The notes beneath the pieces were generated by a model. The model was not told where the DNA came from. It was given only the letters and a program-made list of their open reading frames with translations, and searched no databases. A program made the translations under genes and the position numbers. A stretch of DNA of 64,000 nt, taken from Tenacibaculum aquimarinum (GTDB taxonomy: Bacteria > Bacteroidota > Bacteroidia > Flavobacteriales > Flavobacteriaceae). Shown one piece after another: positions 1 through 9,427 of the stretch. Where the stretch lies: positions 186,001 to 250,000 of the forward strand of contig NZ_JAKGSC010000001.1 in the NCBI RefSeq assembly GCF_022478115.1. The letters are read 5' to 3'. Within the stretch, counting starts at the first letter, position 1. Each line of letters begins with the position of its first letter.

Positions 1-296
1 ATTCCAGACACACAAATATCTGGAACTCTGTTTAAGATTTCATGCTTTGCCATTTTCACACAATCTGCTGGCGTACCAGAGCAATTGTATTCAATTTGAG
101 GGCCATCATCTATTGTTATAGGATTACAATGCAAAACGTTATCAACTGTAATTGCGTGTCCCATTCCGCTTTGCGGACTATCTGGCGCAACAACAACAAC
201 TTCTCCAATAGTATTCATTATTCTTATTAATGCACGAATACCAGGAGCTGTTATTCCATCATCATTAGTAACTAAAATTAAAGGCTTTTCTTGCAT
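1..296 (-). CDS. surE: 5'-nucleotidase SurE, N-terminal part (runs off the window)
   Basis: Translating the reverse strand from the ATG at 296 gives about 98 residues that open with the SurE signature ILVTNDDG followed by APGI. The adjacent aspartates are the family's divalent-metal ligands. A later DSPQSGMGHAIT segment fits the conserved SurE active-site loop. Members are metal-dependent survival phosphatases that remove phosphate from nucleoside 5'-monophosphates in the cytoplasm. The gene is cut by the left edge, so its C-terminal half and downstream neighbours are not visible. It is divergent from prc, and a flavobacterial -7 box lies just upstream. The family call is secure; the substrate is inferred from the family. 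Confidence 0.9.
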   Translation of the reverse strand, partial: MQEKPLILVTNDDGITAPGIRALIRIMNTIGEVVVVAPDSPQSGMGHAITVDNVLHCNPITIDDGPQIEYNCSGTPADCVKMAKHEILNRVPDICVSG

Positions 297-317
297 TATT
301 AATGGGTTTTAGGATAA

Positions 318-325
318 CAAATGTA
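318..325 (-). promoter_or_regulatory. Putative -7 box for surE
   Basis: Read on the minus strand this is TACATTTG, an exact match to the Bacteroidetes -7 consensus TAnnTTTG. It lies about 20 bases upstream of the surE ATG. No convincing -33 TTG is present at the usual distance, so the call is tentative. Confidence 0.4.
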
Positions 326-486
326 ACAGATTTATATGAATATATTTTTAACGTTTTGTAAAGATTTAATCATTAAGTTTTTCTGTAATCTTGTATGTAT
401 TAAAATAATATACTTTTTGGCATTATTTTAGTAGTTTAGCTACCAAGATTTTGTAAACATTAAAAATAAACACCGACTGAAGATTT

Positions 487-2607
487 ATGAAGACGAAATT
501 AACAACAATATACATCCTTCTATTAACTGTTTTTGCATCTAGTTTTACTACTAATGCTAACACAAATAAGGATCCTGATAAAGATAAAGTTATAATTTAT
601 GTGTTAAAAAACATTTTAACGCGTGGTCATTATGTCCAAAAAGAACTAAATGATGACTTCTCTGTACATGTATATAATTCTTTTATTGATGGACTAGATC
701 CAAGCAAACGTTATTTTACTCAAGATGATTTAAAAGAGTTTTCTCAATTCAAATACGAAATAGACAATCAATTGTTAGACAATAAAATAGATTTCTATAA
801 ATTGGTTTATGATCGTTTTTTAGAAAAAATGAAATCAGCTAAAACCTATTATGGGGTTTTATTAACTCAACCTTTTGATTATAGCAAAAAGGAAAGTATC
901 GATATTGATTATGATAAAATACCTTTTGCGAAAAATGAAAATGAATTGGTTGATTATTGGAGAAAACAGTTAAAACTACAAGTATTAGGTAATATTGAAA
1001 ACCTTGAAAACTTACAAGAAGAAAATATCAAAAAAGACCCAAAAACTGTACAAAAAAGTTTTGAAGATTTTGAACACGAAGCTCGTACAAAAGTGTTGAA
1101 AAACATGGACGATTTATATTTAAGAATAGAAGAGCTTGAACATTCAGATTGGTATTCAACATTTCTAAATAGTGTAGTTTCTGGTTTTGGACCACATACA
1201 ACTTACATGTCGCCAAGATCTAAATCTCGTTTTGATCAAGACATGTCTGGTAAATTAGAAGGTATTGGAGCAAGACTTCAAAAGAAAGGAATTTATACAC
1301 ACATTTTTGAACTAGTTTCTGGCGGTCCTGCTTGGAAACAAGGAGAATTAGAAGCAGGAGATATTATTTTAAAAGTTGCGCAAGGAGATGAAGAGCCTTT
1401 AGATATTGTTGGTATGCGTTTAGACGATGCAATTAAATTTATTAAAGGACCTAAAGGAACGGAAGTACGTTTAACTGTAAAGAAAAAAATAGACGGTTCA
1501 ACCAAAATTATCTCAATAACAAGAGATGTTGTTGAATTAGAGGAAACATTTGTTAAGTCGAGTATTGTTGAAAAGAATGGAAAAAAATATGGAATTATAA
1601 ATCTTCCAAAATTTTATATTGATTTTAGTGATACTAATGGTAGAGATTCTGCAAAAGACATGGAACAAGAAATTGCTCGTTTACAAAGTGAAGGTGTAGA
1701 AGGATTAATTGTAGATTTAAGAAACAATGGTGGTGGTTCTCTTAAAACTGCCATAGAAATTGGTGGTTTATTTATTGATGAAGGACCAATTGTACAAGTA
1801 AAATATCGTGATGAAGCACCTATAATTAAAAAAGACACAGACCCAAAAATACAGTGGAATGGACCTTTAGTTGTAATGGTAAATGAGTTTTCGGCTTCAG
1901 CATCAGAAATCTTTGCCGCTGCTATGCAAGATTATAAAAGAGGTGTTATTTTAGGAGGAAAACAAACCTACGGAAAAGGTACTGTTCAAAATATTTTACC
2001 AATAAACCGTTTTGCACAAAACTATCCGGATGATTTGGGTGCAATTAAAATGACAATCCAAAAATTCTATAGAATTAATGGTGGTTCTACACAAATTGAA
2101 GGTGTATATTCTGACATTGCAATGCCAGATAGATATAGTTATATGGAAGTTGGTGAAAGAGATTTAGAAGGCGCTTTACCTTGGGATAAGGTTCCGCAAG
2201 CAAAATACACACAAACTAACTCGTATGAGAATTTTAATGATGTTTTATACAATAGTAAAAACAGAATTAATAGCGACTCTAAATTTAAAATGATAAATGA
2301 ATATGCTAAATGGTTAAAAGCAAATCAAGACCACACAACATATTCTTTAAACTATAAAGACTTTCTTGCTGAAAGTAAAAAACAAGATAAAAGTGGAGAT
2401 CAATTTAAAGATGTTTTTAAATTTGATTCGAATCTTAGATTTTTATCACCAAAATACGAATTTGATTTATTCAAAAAAGACAGCGTTTTAGAAGACAAAC
2501 GAATGGCTTGGCATAAAAACTTATCGAAAGATATTTATGTAAACGAAGCTTTAAATGTACTTAGCGAATTAAAGATGAATAGAAATCTAGAACCATTTAA
2601 AAACTAA
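487..2607 (+). CDS. prc: Tail-specific (carboxy-terminal processing) protease, S41A family
   Basis: A 706-residue periplasmic serine protease, close in length to E. coli Prc (682). A signal peptide covers about residues 1-24. A PDZ domain lies near 255-335 (GIGARL, then GGPAWKQGEL-AGDII). The S41 core follows at about 365-560. The catalytic Ser/Lys dyad is readable as the middle serine of NEFSASASEI (S471) and the lysine of TYGKGTVQ (K497), spaced almost as in E. coli Prc. The C-terminal region matches the accessory domain of bacterial Prc. The family trims or degrades periplasmic proteins by recognising nonpolar C-termini. It appears monocistronic: divergent from surE and closed by a strong hairpin. 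Family certain; client proteins unknown. Confidence 0.95.
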   Translation: MKTKLTTIYILLLTVFASSFTTNANTNKDPDKDKVIIYVLKNILTRGHYVQKELNDDFSVHVYNSFIDGLDPSKRYFTQDDLKEFSQFKYEIDNQLLDNKIDFYKLVYDRFLEKMKSAKTYYGVLLTQPFDYSKKESIDIDYDKIPFAKNENELVDYWRKQLKLQVLGNIENLENLQEENIKKDPKTVQKSFEDFEHEARTKVLKNMDDLYLRIEELEHSDWYSTFLNSVVSGFGPHTTYMSPRSKSRFDQDMSGKLEGIGARLQKKGIYTHIFELVSGGPAWKQGELEAGDIILKVAQGDEEPLDIVGMRLDDAIKFIKGPKGTEVRLTVKKKIDGSTKIISITRDVVELEETFVKSSIVEKNGKKYGIINLPKFYIDFSDTNGRDSAKDMEQEIARLQSEGVEGLIVDLRNNGGGSLKTAIEIGGLFIDEGPIVQVKYRDEAPIIKKDTDPKIQWNGPLVVMVNEFSASASEIFAAAMQDYKRGVILGGKQTYGKGTVQNILPINRFAQNYPDDLGAIKMTIQKFYRINGGSTQIEGVYSDIAMPDRYSYMEVGERDLEGALPWDKVPQAKYTQTNSYENFNDVLYNSKNRINSDSKFKMINEYAKWLKANQDHTTYSLNYKDFLAESKKQDKSGDQFKDVFKFDSNLRFLSPKYEFDLFKKDSVLEDKRMAWHKNLSKDIYVNEALNVLSELKMNRNLEPFKN

Positions 2608-2630
2608 AATAGCAAGCTATTTTCAACAAA

Positions 2631-2660
2631 AAAACCGATGAATTTCATCGGTTTTTTTTG
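2631..2660. terminator. Bidirectional Rho-independent terminator between prc and the Omp85-like gene
   Basis: The stem CCGATGAA / TTCATCGG has a run of A on its left and a run of T on its right. It can therefore terminate prc from the left and the convergent barrel gene from the right. Confidence 0.85.
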
Positions 2661-2672
2661 TTAAAATATGTT

Positions 2673-3926
2673 TTAAAAATATTGTCCAACTCCAAAAACT
2701 AATCCGCCTGATTTGTCTTTTAAACTAAAGCCATAATCAATTCTAAAAGTTGCATTGTATATTTTTTTACTTGAAAGTCGTAAACCAACACCAGAATAAA
2801 TTCTAACGTTTTCACTTTTAAAAAAATCATTTAAATCTCCTCCAGGATTTCTCCAAGTTCCACTATCTATAAAAGCGTTTCCTTGTATTGCAAACTTCTT
2901 TTTATCATAAAAAGTATGCCTATATTCAGTATTTAAAACAATACTTCCTGTACCACGATCAACCAAAATACCAACTCCACGTAGATTTACATTATTGTCT
3001 AAAGCAAATGGCGCAAACGGCGTTTTTTTATTTGAAGACAAACCAACTCGTAATCTATTTGCCCAATTTCCTTTTTCTCCAACTCTTTTGTAGTAAAAAA
3101 AATCGTTCCAAAAAATGAGGAAATTATTCTGAAACTCATTATCAGAAGATACGTATTGTCCATAGAAAACACTTTTAAAACCATTTACATATTGATAAAA
3201 GTAATCTAGATTATTATATGTGTACACAAATTTATAAAGCATTTTATCCACATCTAAGTTTTGCGGAACTGATGGATTTGTTGCACCAGAAATGTATTCA
3301 TACTTTTCATTAAAAATATTAACACCAAAATTTATTTCATTTTTAAAATTGACTTGATATAAACCCAAAACCTCATAAGAAGTGTTGTTATACAAATAAT
3401 TAGCGGAAGTATTATCGAAATATAGCGGCTCTTCACTTTTCCAGTTTTGGTAACTAACTACTAATCCAAATTTATTTGAAAACAAGTTTGGCGCTTTAAA
3501 ATTAGCGCCATAAGTATTATATCCATTATTTTGATAGAAACCTCCAAGAGTAATATTTCTTCCTAAAAAATTATAATCATACAGGCCTATTTTATAAGAA
3601 AATTGATTGTTTGCTGAAGTCCAAAAACCTGTTTCAGGAATAATTGTAAAATTCTCTTCTATATTAAAAGAGACACTATAACTGTTTTCTTTACCTTTAA
3701 TTACTTTATAATTTGCATTTGAAATTGCAGGTAATCTCTTTAAGAGTATTACGTCTTTATTTAGCTGAAGAGAATCTAAAGGTTTATCTTTTTGGGTTGA
3801 AATTAACGCTTCTAAAAATGTAGTTTTTGTTTTTTTAATACCAATAAATTCTACTTCATAAACGGTTTTTTCTTGTGTATAAACAAGAGAAGTAAAACTT
3901 AGAAATATGATTAAAAAACATCTCAT
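2673..3926 (-). CDS. Small Omp85/BamA-TamA-like outer-membrane barrel with one POTRA-like domain
   Basis: 417 residues with a signal peptide (about 1-17). A single POTRA-like segment follows at about 20-95 (YEVEFIGIKKTKTTFL, LPAISNANYKV, then FNIEENFTI). The remainder is beta-rich with many aromatic residues, contains RGVG and a DSGTWRNPG stretch, and ends in VGQYF with a terminal Phe, typical of outer-membrane barrels. It is shorter than BamA (about 800 aa) and has fewer POTRA domains, so it is a minor Omp85 relative rather than the essential assembly factor. Its start overlaps the stop of the upstream GH113-like lipoprotein by four bases, implying translational coupling. Role in assembly or export is inferred. 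Confidence 0.75.
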   Translation of the reverse strand: MRCFLIIFLSFTSLVYTQEKTVYEVEFIGIKKTKTTFLEALISTQKDKPLDSLQLNKDVILLKRLPAISNANYKVIKGKENSYSVSFNIEENFTIIPETGFWTSANNQFSYKIGLYDYNFLGRNITLGGFYQNNGYNTYGANFKAPNLFSNKFGLVVSYQNWKSEEPLYFDNTSANYLYNNTSYEVLGLYQVNFKNEINFGVNIFNEKYEYISGATNPSVPQNLDVDKMLYKFVYTYNNLDYFYQYVNGFKSVFYGQYVSSDNEFQNNFLIFWNDFFYYKRVGEKGNWANRLRVGLSSNKKTPFAPFALDNNVNLRGVGILVDRGTGSIVLNTEYRHTFYDKKKFAIQGNAFIDSGTWRNPGGDLNDFFKSENVRIYSGVGLRLSSKKIYNATFRIDYGFSLKDKSGGLVFGVGQYF

Positions 3927-4924
3927 TTTGAATATAATTCTTTTAGCAGTTTTTCACTGGGTTTATTTTGTGGGGTAAATCTGTTATTCTTTTCTCCACC
4001 AACCTCTTCATGTCTATGAAACCATTTCCAAACAAAACCGCCAGCAAACCAATCTTCTTTCCAAAACTGATTGTGTATGGCTTGTAATCCATTTTTCTGA
4101 GCTTCAAGATTTATATTCTCAACAATTCTACTAGAATCCCAAGGCTCTTTCCCTGTATAATCGGTACTTCTATAACCAAACTCTGTAAATAAAATTGGTT
4201 TATTAAATTGCTTATGTATTTTTATTATTTCTTCTTTATGGGGTTTCCAACCTAATTCAAAATCTGCTATTGTTGGAGATTTTTTGTCTGTTAAAGGAAA
4301 ATATGCATCTACTCCAATAAAATCTAACTCGCCCCAAAATGTAATTCGTTTAAATTCATCCCAATTTGCGGCATACGTTAACTTCCCTTTATAAATCTCT
4401 CTAATTTGTTTGATAAGTTTCAACCAAAAGTCAGGTCTTTTTAATACAAATTGTTCTAATTCCGTTCCAATGCAAAGAATTTCTGCTTTCATATTTTGTG
4501 CAGCTTTTGCATAGGTTAATATATAGTCTCTATAAGAATTCTCTAAAACTATCCAATTCGCTTCTGTATCTGCTTTTAAATGCCCGGTAAAGCCTCCTCT
4601 TCTTAACCACAAATGTGGCTTTACCATAACTTTTACATCAACTTTTTGAAATTCTTTTGCGTATTGTAAAAGCCCGTTTTCTCTTTCACCAAACCATTCT
4701 CTATTAGTGTTAAATTCGATTTTCGGAGTTTCTATATTTCGTATAAAACTATAAGGCATCAAAGCAACATAGTTGCTTTGTACATTTAAGACAGGGTTTA
4801 TATGCTTATCATTTATAGAATCTCTTGACGCTACAAAACTTACACCATTAATTTTTTTCGTCTGACTTTTACAAGAAAAAATCAAAAAAATTAATAGTAA
4901 AAAAAGGAAATTTTTTGTCTTCAT
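3923..4924 (-). CDS. GH113-like TIM-barrel glycoside hydrolase lipoprotein
   Basis: 333 residues. A lipoprotein signal ends at FLIFSC (Cys18), so the protein should be lipid-anchored in the envelope. The body reads as a (beta/alpha)8 hydrolase with VKPHLWLRRG near 102, IGTELEQF near 152 and ILFTEFGY near 245. These positions fit the acid/base and nucleophile glutamates of GH113, a family that includes beta-mannanases. It is coupled to the Omp85-like barrel downstream (ATGA overlap) and follows another barrel gene upstream. Substrate is unknown; there is no SusC/SusD pair or regulator nearby, so this is not a typical polysaccharide utilisation locus. Confidence 0.7.
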   Translation of the reverse strand: MKTKNFLFLLLIFLIFSCKSQTKKINGVSFVASRDSINDKHINPVLNVQSNYVALMPYSFIRNIETPKIEFNTNREWFGERENGLLQYAKEFQKVDVKVMVKPHLWLRRGGFTGHLKADTEANWIVLENSYRDYILTYAKAAQNMKAEILCIGTELEQFVLKRPDFWLKLIKQIREIYKGKLTYAANWDEFKRITFWGELDFIGVDAYFPLTDKKSPTIADFELGWKPHKEEIIKIHKQFNKPILFTEFGYRSTDYTGKEPWDSSRIVENINLEAQKNGLQAIHNQFWKEDWFAGGFVWKWFHRHEEVGGEKNNRFTPQNKPSEKLLKELYSK

Positions 4925-4950
4925 ATATCTCCTAAAAATACTTCTTTTTA

Positions 4951-5808
4951 TTAAAACAACGCTCTCAAGCCAATATTAAAACTTTGCCCTAAACCATTAT
5001 CGGTTCCTCTAACAAATTTACTATACAAAGCCTCTATATTTAAAGTATTAGAGAGTTGATATTTACCACCTAAACCTAAAGCTGTATAGTCTTGAGAAAA
5101 ATCTCCAAAACGTTGCGAATGCTGTACAAAACCTAATAAAGTTGACTTATCACTTGGAAAATAACTCATAAAAATACCTGGAGCTAATAAGAATGTATTG
5201 TTTGCAAAACTCGTTTCTTTTCCAAAACTGTATTCTGTATTTAACTCTGTAAACAACTGCCATTTTCCACTATCAAAAGTATAATCATAGAACAATCTAT
5301 TTTGAAAAATCCAAGAAGATTGATCCAAGAAAACTCCGTTTTCAGTTTCATTTTTTACTAAAGGAATATGAAATGCAGATTGAATAGAGAAATTACCAAC
5401 ATCTTTAATTGGTTGCCATTTAATAGCAGGTGCAATTGAAGTAATCCCTTTTCTATCGGTTGCTGTATCATCTAAGCTAAATACAGAAAAAGCCTCTCTT
5501 CCTGCAATAGTATTAGATCTAAATTCAATAATAGCACCAACATTTATGCTGTTATTATCAGAAATACCTGTAAATGCTTCAATGGTTGATGTAAAATAAT
5601 TTTCTCTAGCTTTTGATTGACTATCACCATTAGAATCGGCAAATTTAGTTTCCGTATATAAATTGTTAAACCATTTAATATCCCATTGTCCTTTATTTAA
5701 AAGCTTTGACGGTGTATATGTTTGAATATTACTTTTATTTTCATCTTGAGAAAACACAGCAAAGCTTGTAAGTAAAAGTAAAATTGTAAATAAGAGTGTT
5801 TGTTTCAT
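4951..5808 (-). CDS. Outer-membrane beta-barrel protein of unknown function
   Basis: About 285 residues counted from the internal ATG at 5808, which directly precedes a good signal peptide (MKQTLLFTILLLLTSFAVFS, cleaved before the QDEN segment). The frame stays open upstream to 5835 but would add a charged extension ahead of the signal. The mature part alternates short polar and aromatic beta strands and ends NIGLRALF with the terminal Phe of an outer-membrane barrel. It resembles generic 'transporter' barrels in Bacteroidetes. It sits 26 bp upstream of the GH113-like lipoprotein, so the three leftward genes probably form an envelope operon. No substrate can be inferred. Confidence 0.65.
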   Translation of the reverse strand: MKQTLLFTILLLLTSFAVFSQDENKSNIQTYTPSKLLNKGQWDIKWFNNLYTETKFADSNGDSQSKARENYFTSTIEAFTGISDNNSINVGAIIEFRSNTIAGREAFSVFSLDDTATDRKGITSIAPAIKWQPIKDVGNFSIQSAFHIPLVKNETENGVFLDQSSWIFQNRLFYDYTFDSGKWQLFTELNTEYSFGKETSFANNTFLLAPGIFMSYFPSDKSTLLGFVQHSQRFGDFSQDYTALGLGGKYQLSNTLNIEALYSKFVRGTDNGLGQSFNIGLRALF

Positions 5809-5970
5809 CTTGTTATTTTGATTAATTTTAAACACTTCGTAAGTCGAACTAATTTCTAAGCAATTACGTTTTTCAAAAAGAAATAAAGTTATTTAAAATA
5901 ATTCTAAATTAAATTACGGAATTAAGTTCTTAACTTTAACTTCGACATAACCAACAACTATTTATAAAAC

Positions 5971-7320
5971 ATGGAACATATTGTTATTATTGGAAACGGA
6001 ATTTCTGGCGTAACTGCCGCAAGACATATCCGCAAACTTTCTGATAAAAAAATCACTATAATTTCTGCAGAAACAGAATTTTTCTTTTCTAGAACAGCCT
6101 TAATGTATGTTTACATGGGCCACATGAAGTTTGAACATACGCAACCTTATGAAAATTGGTTTTGGGAAAAGAACAACATCAATCTTAAAAAAGGGTTTGT
6201 TTCTTCTATAAATTCTGAAGAAAAAAATGTTGTTTTTTCTGATAATACCAAACTTTCTTACGATAAATTAATTATCGCAACCGGATCAAAACCTAATAAA
6301 TTTGGTTGGCCAGGTCAAGATCTAGATGGTGTTATGGGTATGTATCATAAGCAAGATTTAGAAAATTTAGAAAAATATGCTCCCGACAATAAAACTTGTA
6401 AAAGAGCTGTAATTGTTGGTGGTGGATTAATTGGAATTGAACTTGCAGAAATGTTAAGAAGTAGAAAAATTCCTGTTACTTTTTTAGTACGCGAAACTAG
6501 TTTTTGGAACGGAGTTTTACCTGCACAAGAATCAGAATTAATTAACAATCATATTAAAGAACATCATATAGATTTACGCTTAAGCACCAACTTAAAAGAA
6601 ATTAAAGCTGATGAAAACGGACGCGTAAAATCTGTTATTATTGAAGAAACAGGAGAAGAAATTGCTTGTGATGTTGTTGGATTAACGGCTGGTGTAACAC
6701 CAAATATTGATTTTATTAAAAATTCTGGAATTGAATTAGGAAGAGGTGTAAAAGTGAATCGTTTTTTAGAAACCAATACAAAAGATGTATATGCAATTGG
6801 AGATTGTGCAGAACAACATGATGCAATTGGACAACGTAGAAATATTGAAGCTGTTTGGTATACAGGAAGAATGATGGGAGAAACTTTAGCACAAACAATT
6901 TGTGGTAATAAAACGGAATACAAACCAGGACATTGGTTTAATTCTGCTAAGTTTTTAGATATTGAATATCAAACTTATGGTTGGGTTTTTAGCGAACGAA
7001 GTAAGAAAGAAAATGAGGCTTATTTTCAATGGCAACATCCAAAAGACAATAAATGTATTACTATTTCTTTTGATAAAAATACCAATACTTTTTTAGGTAT
7101 AAACACCTTCGGAATTAGAATGCGTCATGAAATTTTTGACAAATGGCTTACAGAGAAAAGATCTATAGAACATGTTTTAGAATATTTATCTGATGCTAAT
7201 TTTGATCCAGAATTTTACAAATTACATGAAGCTGAAATTGTAGCCAAATTCAACAAAGAAAACAACGCAACTATTCAATTAAAAAAGAAAAGCTGGAAAA
7301 GAATTTTTAGCAAATCATAA
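5971..7320 (+). CDS. FAD/NAD(P)-dependent oxidoreductase (pyridine nucleotide-disulphide reductase-like)
   Basis: 449 residues. The N-terminal FAD Rossmann motif is IGNGISGVTAARHIR, the central NAD(P) Rossmann motif is VIVGGGLIGIELAEML near 145-160, and the FAD signature TKDVYAIGDCAE is near 270. The C-terminal 150 residues form an extra domain. No redox-active CxxxxC pair is present, so it is more like the NAD(P)H-oxidising subunits that feed electrons to a partner than a disulphide reductase. First gene of a tightly packed operon: the membrane Fe-S protein starts 2 bases after its stop, and is the obvious electron acceptor by context. Partner and final acceptor are inferred. Confidence 0.8.
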   Translation: MEHIVIIGNGISGVTAARHIRKLSDKKITIISAETEFFFSRTALMYVYMGHMKFEHTQPYENWFWEKNNINLKKGFVSSINSEEKNVVFSDNTKLSYDKLIIATGSKPNKFGWPGQDLDGVMGMYHKQDLENLEKYAPDNKTCKRAVIVGGGLIGIELAEMLRSRKIPVTFLVRETSFWNGVLPAQESELINNHIKEHHIDLRLSTNLKEIKADENGRVKSVIIEETGEEIACDVVGLTAGVTPNIDFIKNSGIELGRGVKVNRFLETNTKDVYAIGDCAEQHDAIGQRRNIEAVWYTGRMMGETLAQTICGNKTEYKPGHWFNSAKFLDIEYQTYGWVFSERSKKENEAYFQWQHPKDNKCITISFDKNTNTFLGINTFGIRMRHEIFDKWLTEKRSIEHVLEYLSDANFDPEFYKLHEAEIVAKFNKENNATIQLKKKSWKRIFSKS

Positions 7321-7322
7321 TT

Positions 7323-8945
7323 ATGAAATTTATAAAACAAACAGGTTTAGTTCTATTTTTATTAGGACTATTCATCTTTATAGCAACTATTTTTACAGGT
7401 TCATTTAGCTTAACACAATCTGAATTAGACACCTATATTTCAGAAAAAGGCTATAAAAGTGAACTCATAAAAGAAGAGCTTTCTAAAGCAATTGTAACTT
7501 CAGAAAACTTAAATATTTTTCAATTTTCAAGCAAGGTTAGAGGTGCTTTTGATAAATCTAACAATCATTATGACGCGCTTATTGCAAAATACGACGCAGA
7601 AAAAAACTGGGATAAAAAAGGAGCTCAATTTCAATATAAAATATACGGAAAACCACATAGTTTAAGTTTTGAACTTGCAAAAAAAGCTGGTAAAGGTTTC
7701 GCACCAGAAAACACGGGATTAGCTTGGTTTTTAACTTTCGGATTAGGTATTCTTGGCGCACTACTATTTATTATTCCAGATGTTGTTTTATTAGGAAAAC
7801 CAGGTATTAAAAACGATGGTATTTTTCTAAACGCAGCAACTAATCGTGGTTGGATTGGTTGGTTTGCTTTTGTATTTTTAGTTACTTTTTATATTCTACT
7901 TTATTTTATGCCAGATTTAATAGTAAACTGGGTGTATTTAGTAGATCCAATAAGTAAATCTATTAGCGGAAATGCCGCAAGTCAATGGTTTTTGTACGGA
8001 TTTTTATATTGTGTTGTTATGACTGTTATGGCTGTAAGAATGTATATAAAATATCGCCATAATAAATACCAAATCTTAAGAACCACTTCGGTTTTATTCT
8101 TTCAAATTGTATTTGCTTTTTTAATTCCTGAAATTTTAGTTCGTTTCGAAAAACCTTGGTACGATTTTAAAAATGCCTTTCCTTTAGATTATGATTTTTT
8201 CTTTAAATGGAATTTAGACGAACTACTTTCAAGCGGAGGTTTTGGTCTATTTATTTTAGTTTGGGGAGTTGTTTTAACTATTGTAGTTGTACCAGTAATG
8301 GTTTATTTCTTCGGAAAAAGATGGTACTGTTCTTGGGTTTGTGGTTGTGGTGGTTTAGCTGAAACTTTAGGAGATCCTTACAGACAAAACTCTAGTAAAA
8401 CCTTACTTTCTTGGAGAGTGGAACGTATTGTAATACACTCTGTTTTAGTTTTTGTTTTAGTAATGACAGGTTTTGCTTTATATACTTTCTTTTCTGGAGC
8501 AGACCAAGTTATTGGAATTAAAACACAAACTATTCAAGATATTTATGGTTTCTTAATTGGTGCTGTTTTTGCCGGTGTTATTGGTACAGGATTCTACCCT
8601 ATTTTTGGAAACAGAGTTTGGTGTCGTTTTGGTTGTCCGTTAGCGGCTTATTTAGGTTTTATCCAACGTTTTAAATCAAGATTTAGAATTACAACAAATG
8701 GTGGTCAATGTATTTCTTGTGGAAACTGTTCTACATATTGTGAGCAAGGAATAGACGTTAGAGCTTATGCACAAAAAGGGGAAAATATTGTGCGTTCTAG
8801 TTGCGTTGGTTGTGGTGTTTGTTCTGCAGTTTGCCCAAGGGGAGTTTTAAAATTAGAAAACGGACCAGAAGAAGGAAGAATAAATCCTACAGATGTTTTA
8901 TTAGGAAATGATGTTGATTTAATGGAATTGGTAAACAACAAATAA
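7323..8945 (+). CDS. Polytopic membrane 4Fe-4S protein (NapH/NosR-like)
   Basis: 540 residues. One N-terminal membrane segment is followed by a roughly 100-residue exported or loop region and then about five further membrane segments. Two NapH-type cysteine elements (WYCSWVCGCGG near 338 and WCRFGCP near 434) flank membrane segments. The C-terminus carries two ferredoxin clusters, CISCGNCSTYC and CVGCGVCSAVCP. NapH/NosR relatives move electrons between quinol or flavin donors and periplasmic partners. It starts 2 bases after the FAD oxidoreductase, and its stop overlaps the next start by one base. A reductive step feeding an envelope or lipid modification is an inference from the glycosyltransferases downstream. 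Confidence 0.8.
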   Translation: MKFIKQTGLVLFLLGLFIFIATIFTGSFSLTQSELDTYISEKGYKSELIKEELSKAIVTSENLNIFQFSSKVRGAFDKSNNHYDALIAKYDAEKNWDKKGAQFQYKIYGKPHSLSFELAKKAGKGFAPENTGLAWFLTFGLGILGALLFIIPDVVLLGKPGIKNDGIFLNAATNRGWIGWFAFVFLVTFYILLYFMPDLIVNWVYLVDPISKSISGNAASQWFLYGFLYCVVMTVMAVRMYIKYRHNKYQILRTTSVLFFQIVFAFLIPEILVRFEKPWYDFKNAFPLDYDFFFKWNLDELLSSGGFGLFILVWGVVLTIVVVPVMVYFFGKRWYCSWVCGCGGLAETLGDPYRQNSSKTLLSWRVERIVIHSVLVFVLVMTGFALYTFFSGADQVIGIKTQTIQDIYGFLIGAVFAGVIGTGFYPIFGNRVWCRFGCPLAAYLGFIQRFKSRFRITTNGGQCISCGNCSTYCEQGIDVRAYAQKGENIVRSSCVGCGVCSAVCPRGVLKLENGPEEGRINPTDVLLGNDVDLMELVNNK

Positions 8946-9427
8946 TGTTTACAAAAAAAGTTCTTTTTCTCTTTTTATTTTTGATTAGCTCCACACTTTT
9001 CTCACAAAAAAAATATCAAAAATCATATTACAAAAATGAAGTTTTAAAAGCTGAAGGTTGGATAAAAGACAACAAAAAAACGGGTTATTGGAAATTTTAC
9101 CATAGAAACGGAAATCTTAAAAAAGAAGGTAGGTTTAAAGATGGATTAGAGTCTAAATATTGGTATTTTTACAGCAAAAATTCAGTAAAAGAAAAAGAAG
9201 GCCATTTTTCAAAAGGGAAACAACAAAAATGGTGGTTGTATTATGATGAAAAAGGAAACTTAAATCATAAATGCCAACTAAAAGACAATCGTAAAAATGG
9301 TTATTGCTTTATTTATGTTGAAAAAAAACTAAAGAAAGCCTTACAGTTTAAAAACGGTAAAAAGATGAAAGAATGGACAGATTTTTCTTCCTTCAGAAAA
9401 GAAAACAATCTAAATGATTTACGCTAA
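8945..9427 (+). CDS. Exported MORN/YwqK-like repeat protein
   Basis: 160 residues with a signal peptide (about 1-20, ending TLFSQ). At least four imperfect repeats of about 22 residues follow, of the form G-Y-W-x-F-Y-x-x-N-G-x-x-x-x-E-G-x-F-K-x-G, seen around GYWKFYHRNG and KQQKWWLYYDEKG. These are the MORN-type repeats of the family often annotated as YwqK antitoxin. The name derives from a Bacillus protein and no toxin partner is seen here. Start and stop are coupled to neighbours (one-base overlap upstream, next ATG immediately after its TAA). Probably a scaffold or binding protein of the envelope; function unknown. Confidence 0.7.
   Translation: MFTKKVLFLFLFLISSTLFSQKKYQKSYYKNEVLKAEGWIKDNKKTGYWKFYHRNGNLKKEGRFKDGLESKYWYFYSKNSVKEKEGHFSKGKQQKWWLYYDEKGNLNHKCQLKDNRKNGYCFIYVEKKLKKALQFKNGKKMKEWTDFSSFRKENNLNDLR

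Noticed and set aside
4951..5835. Polysaccharide utilisation locus around the GH113-like gene
   Set aside because: There is no SusC/SusD pair, sensor or regulator.
8945..9427. Toxin-antitoxin pair suggested by the YwqK name
   Set aside because: No toxin gene is adjacent; neighbours are glycosyltransferases and an Fe-S protein.
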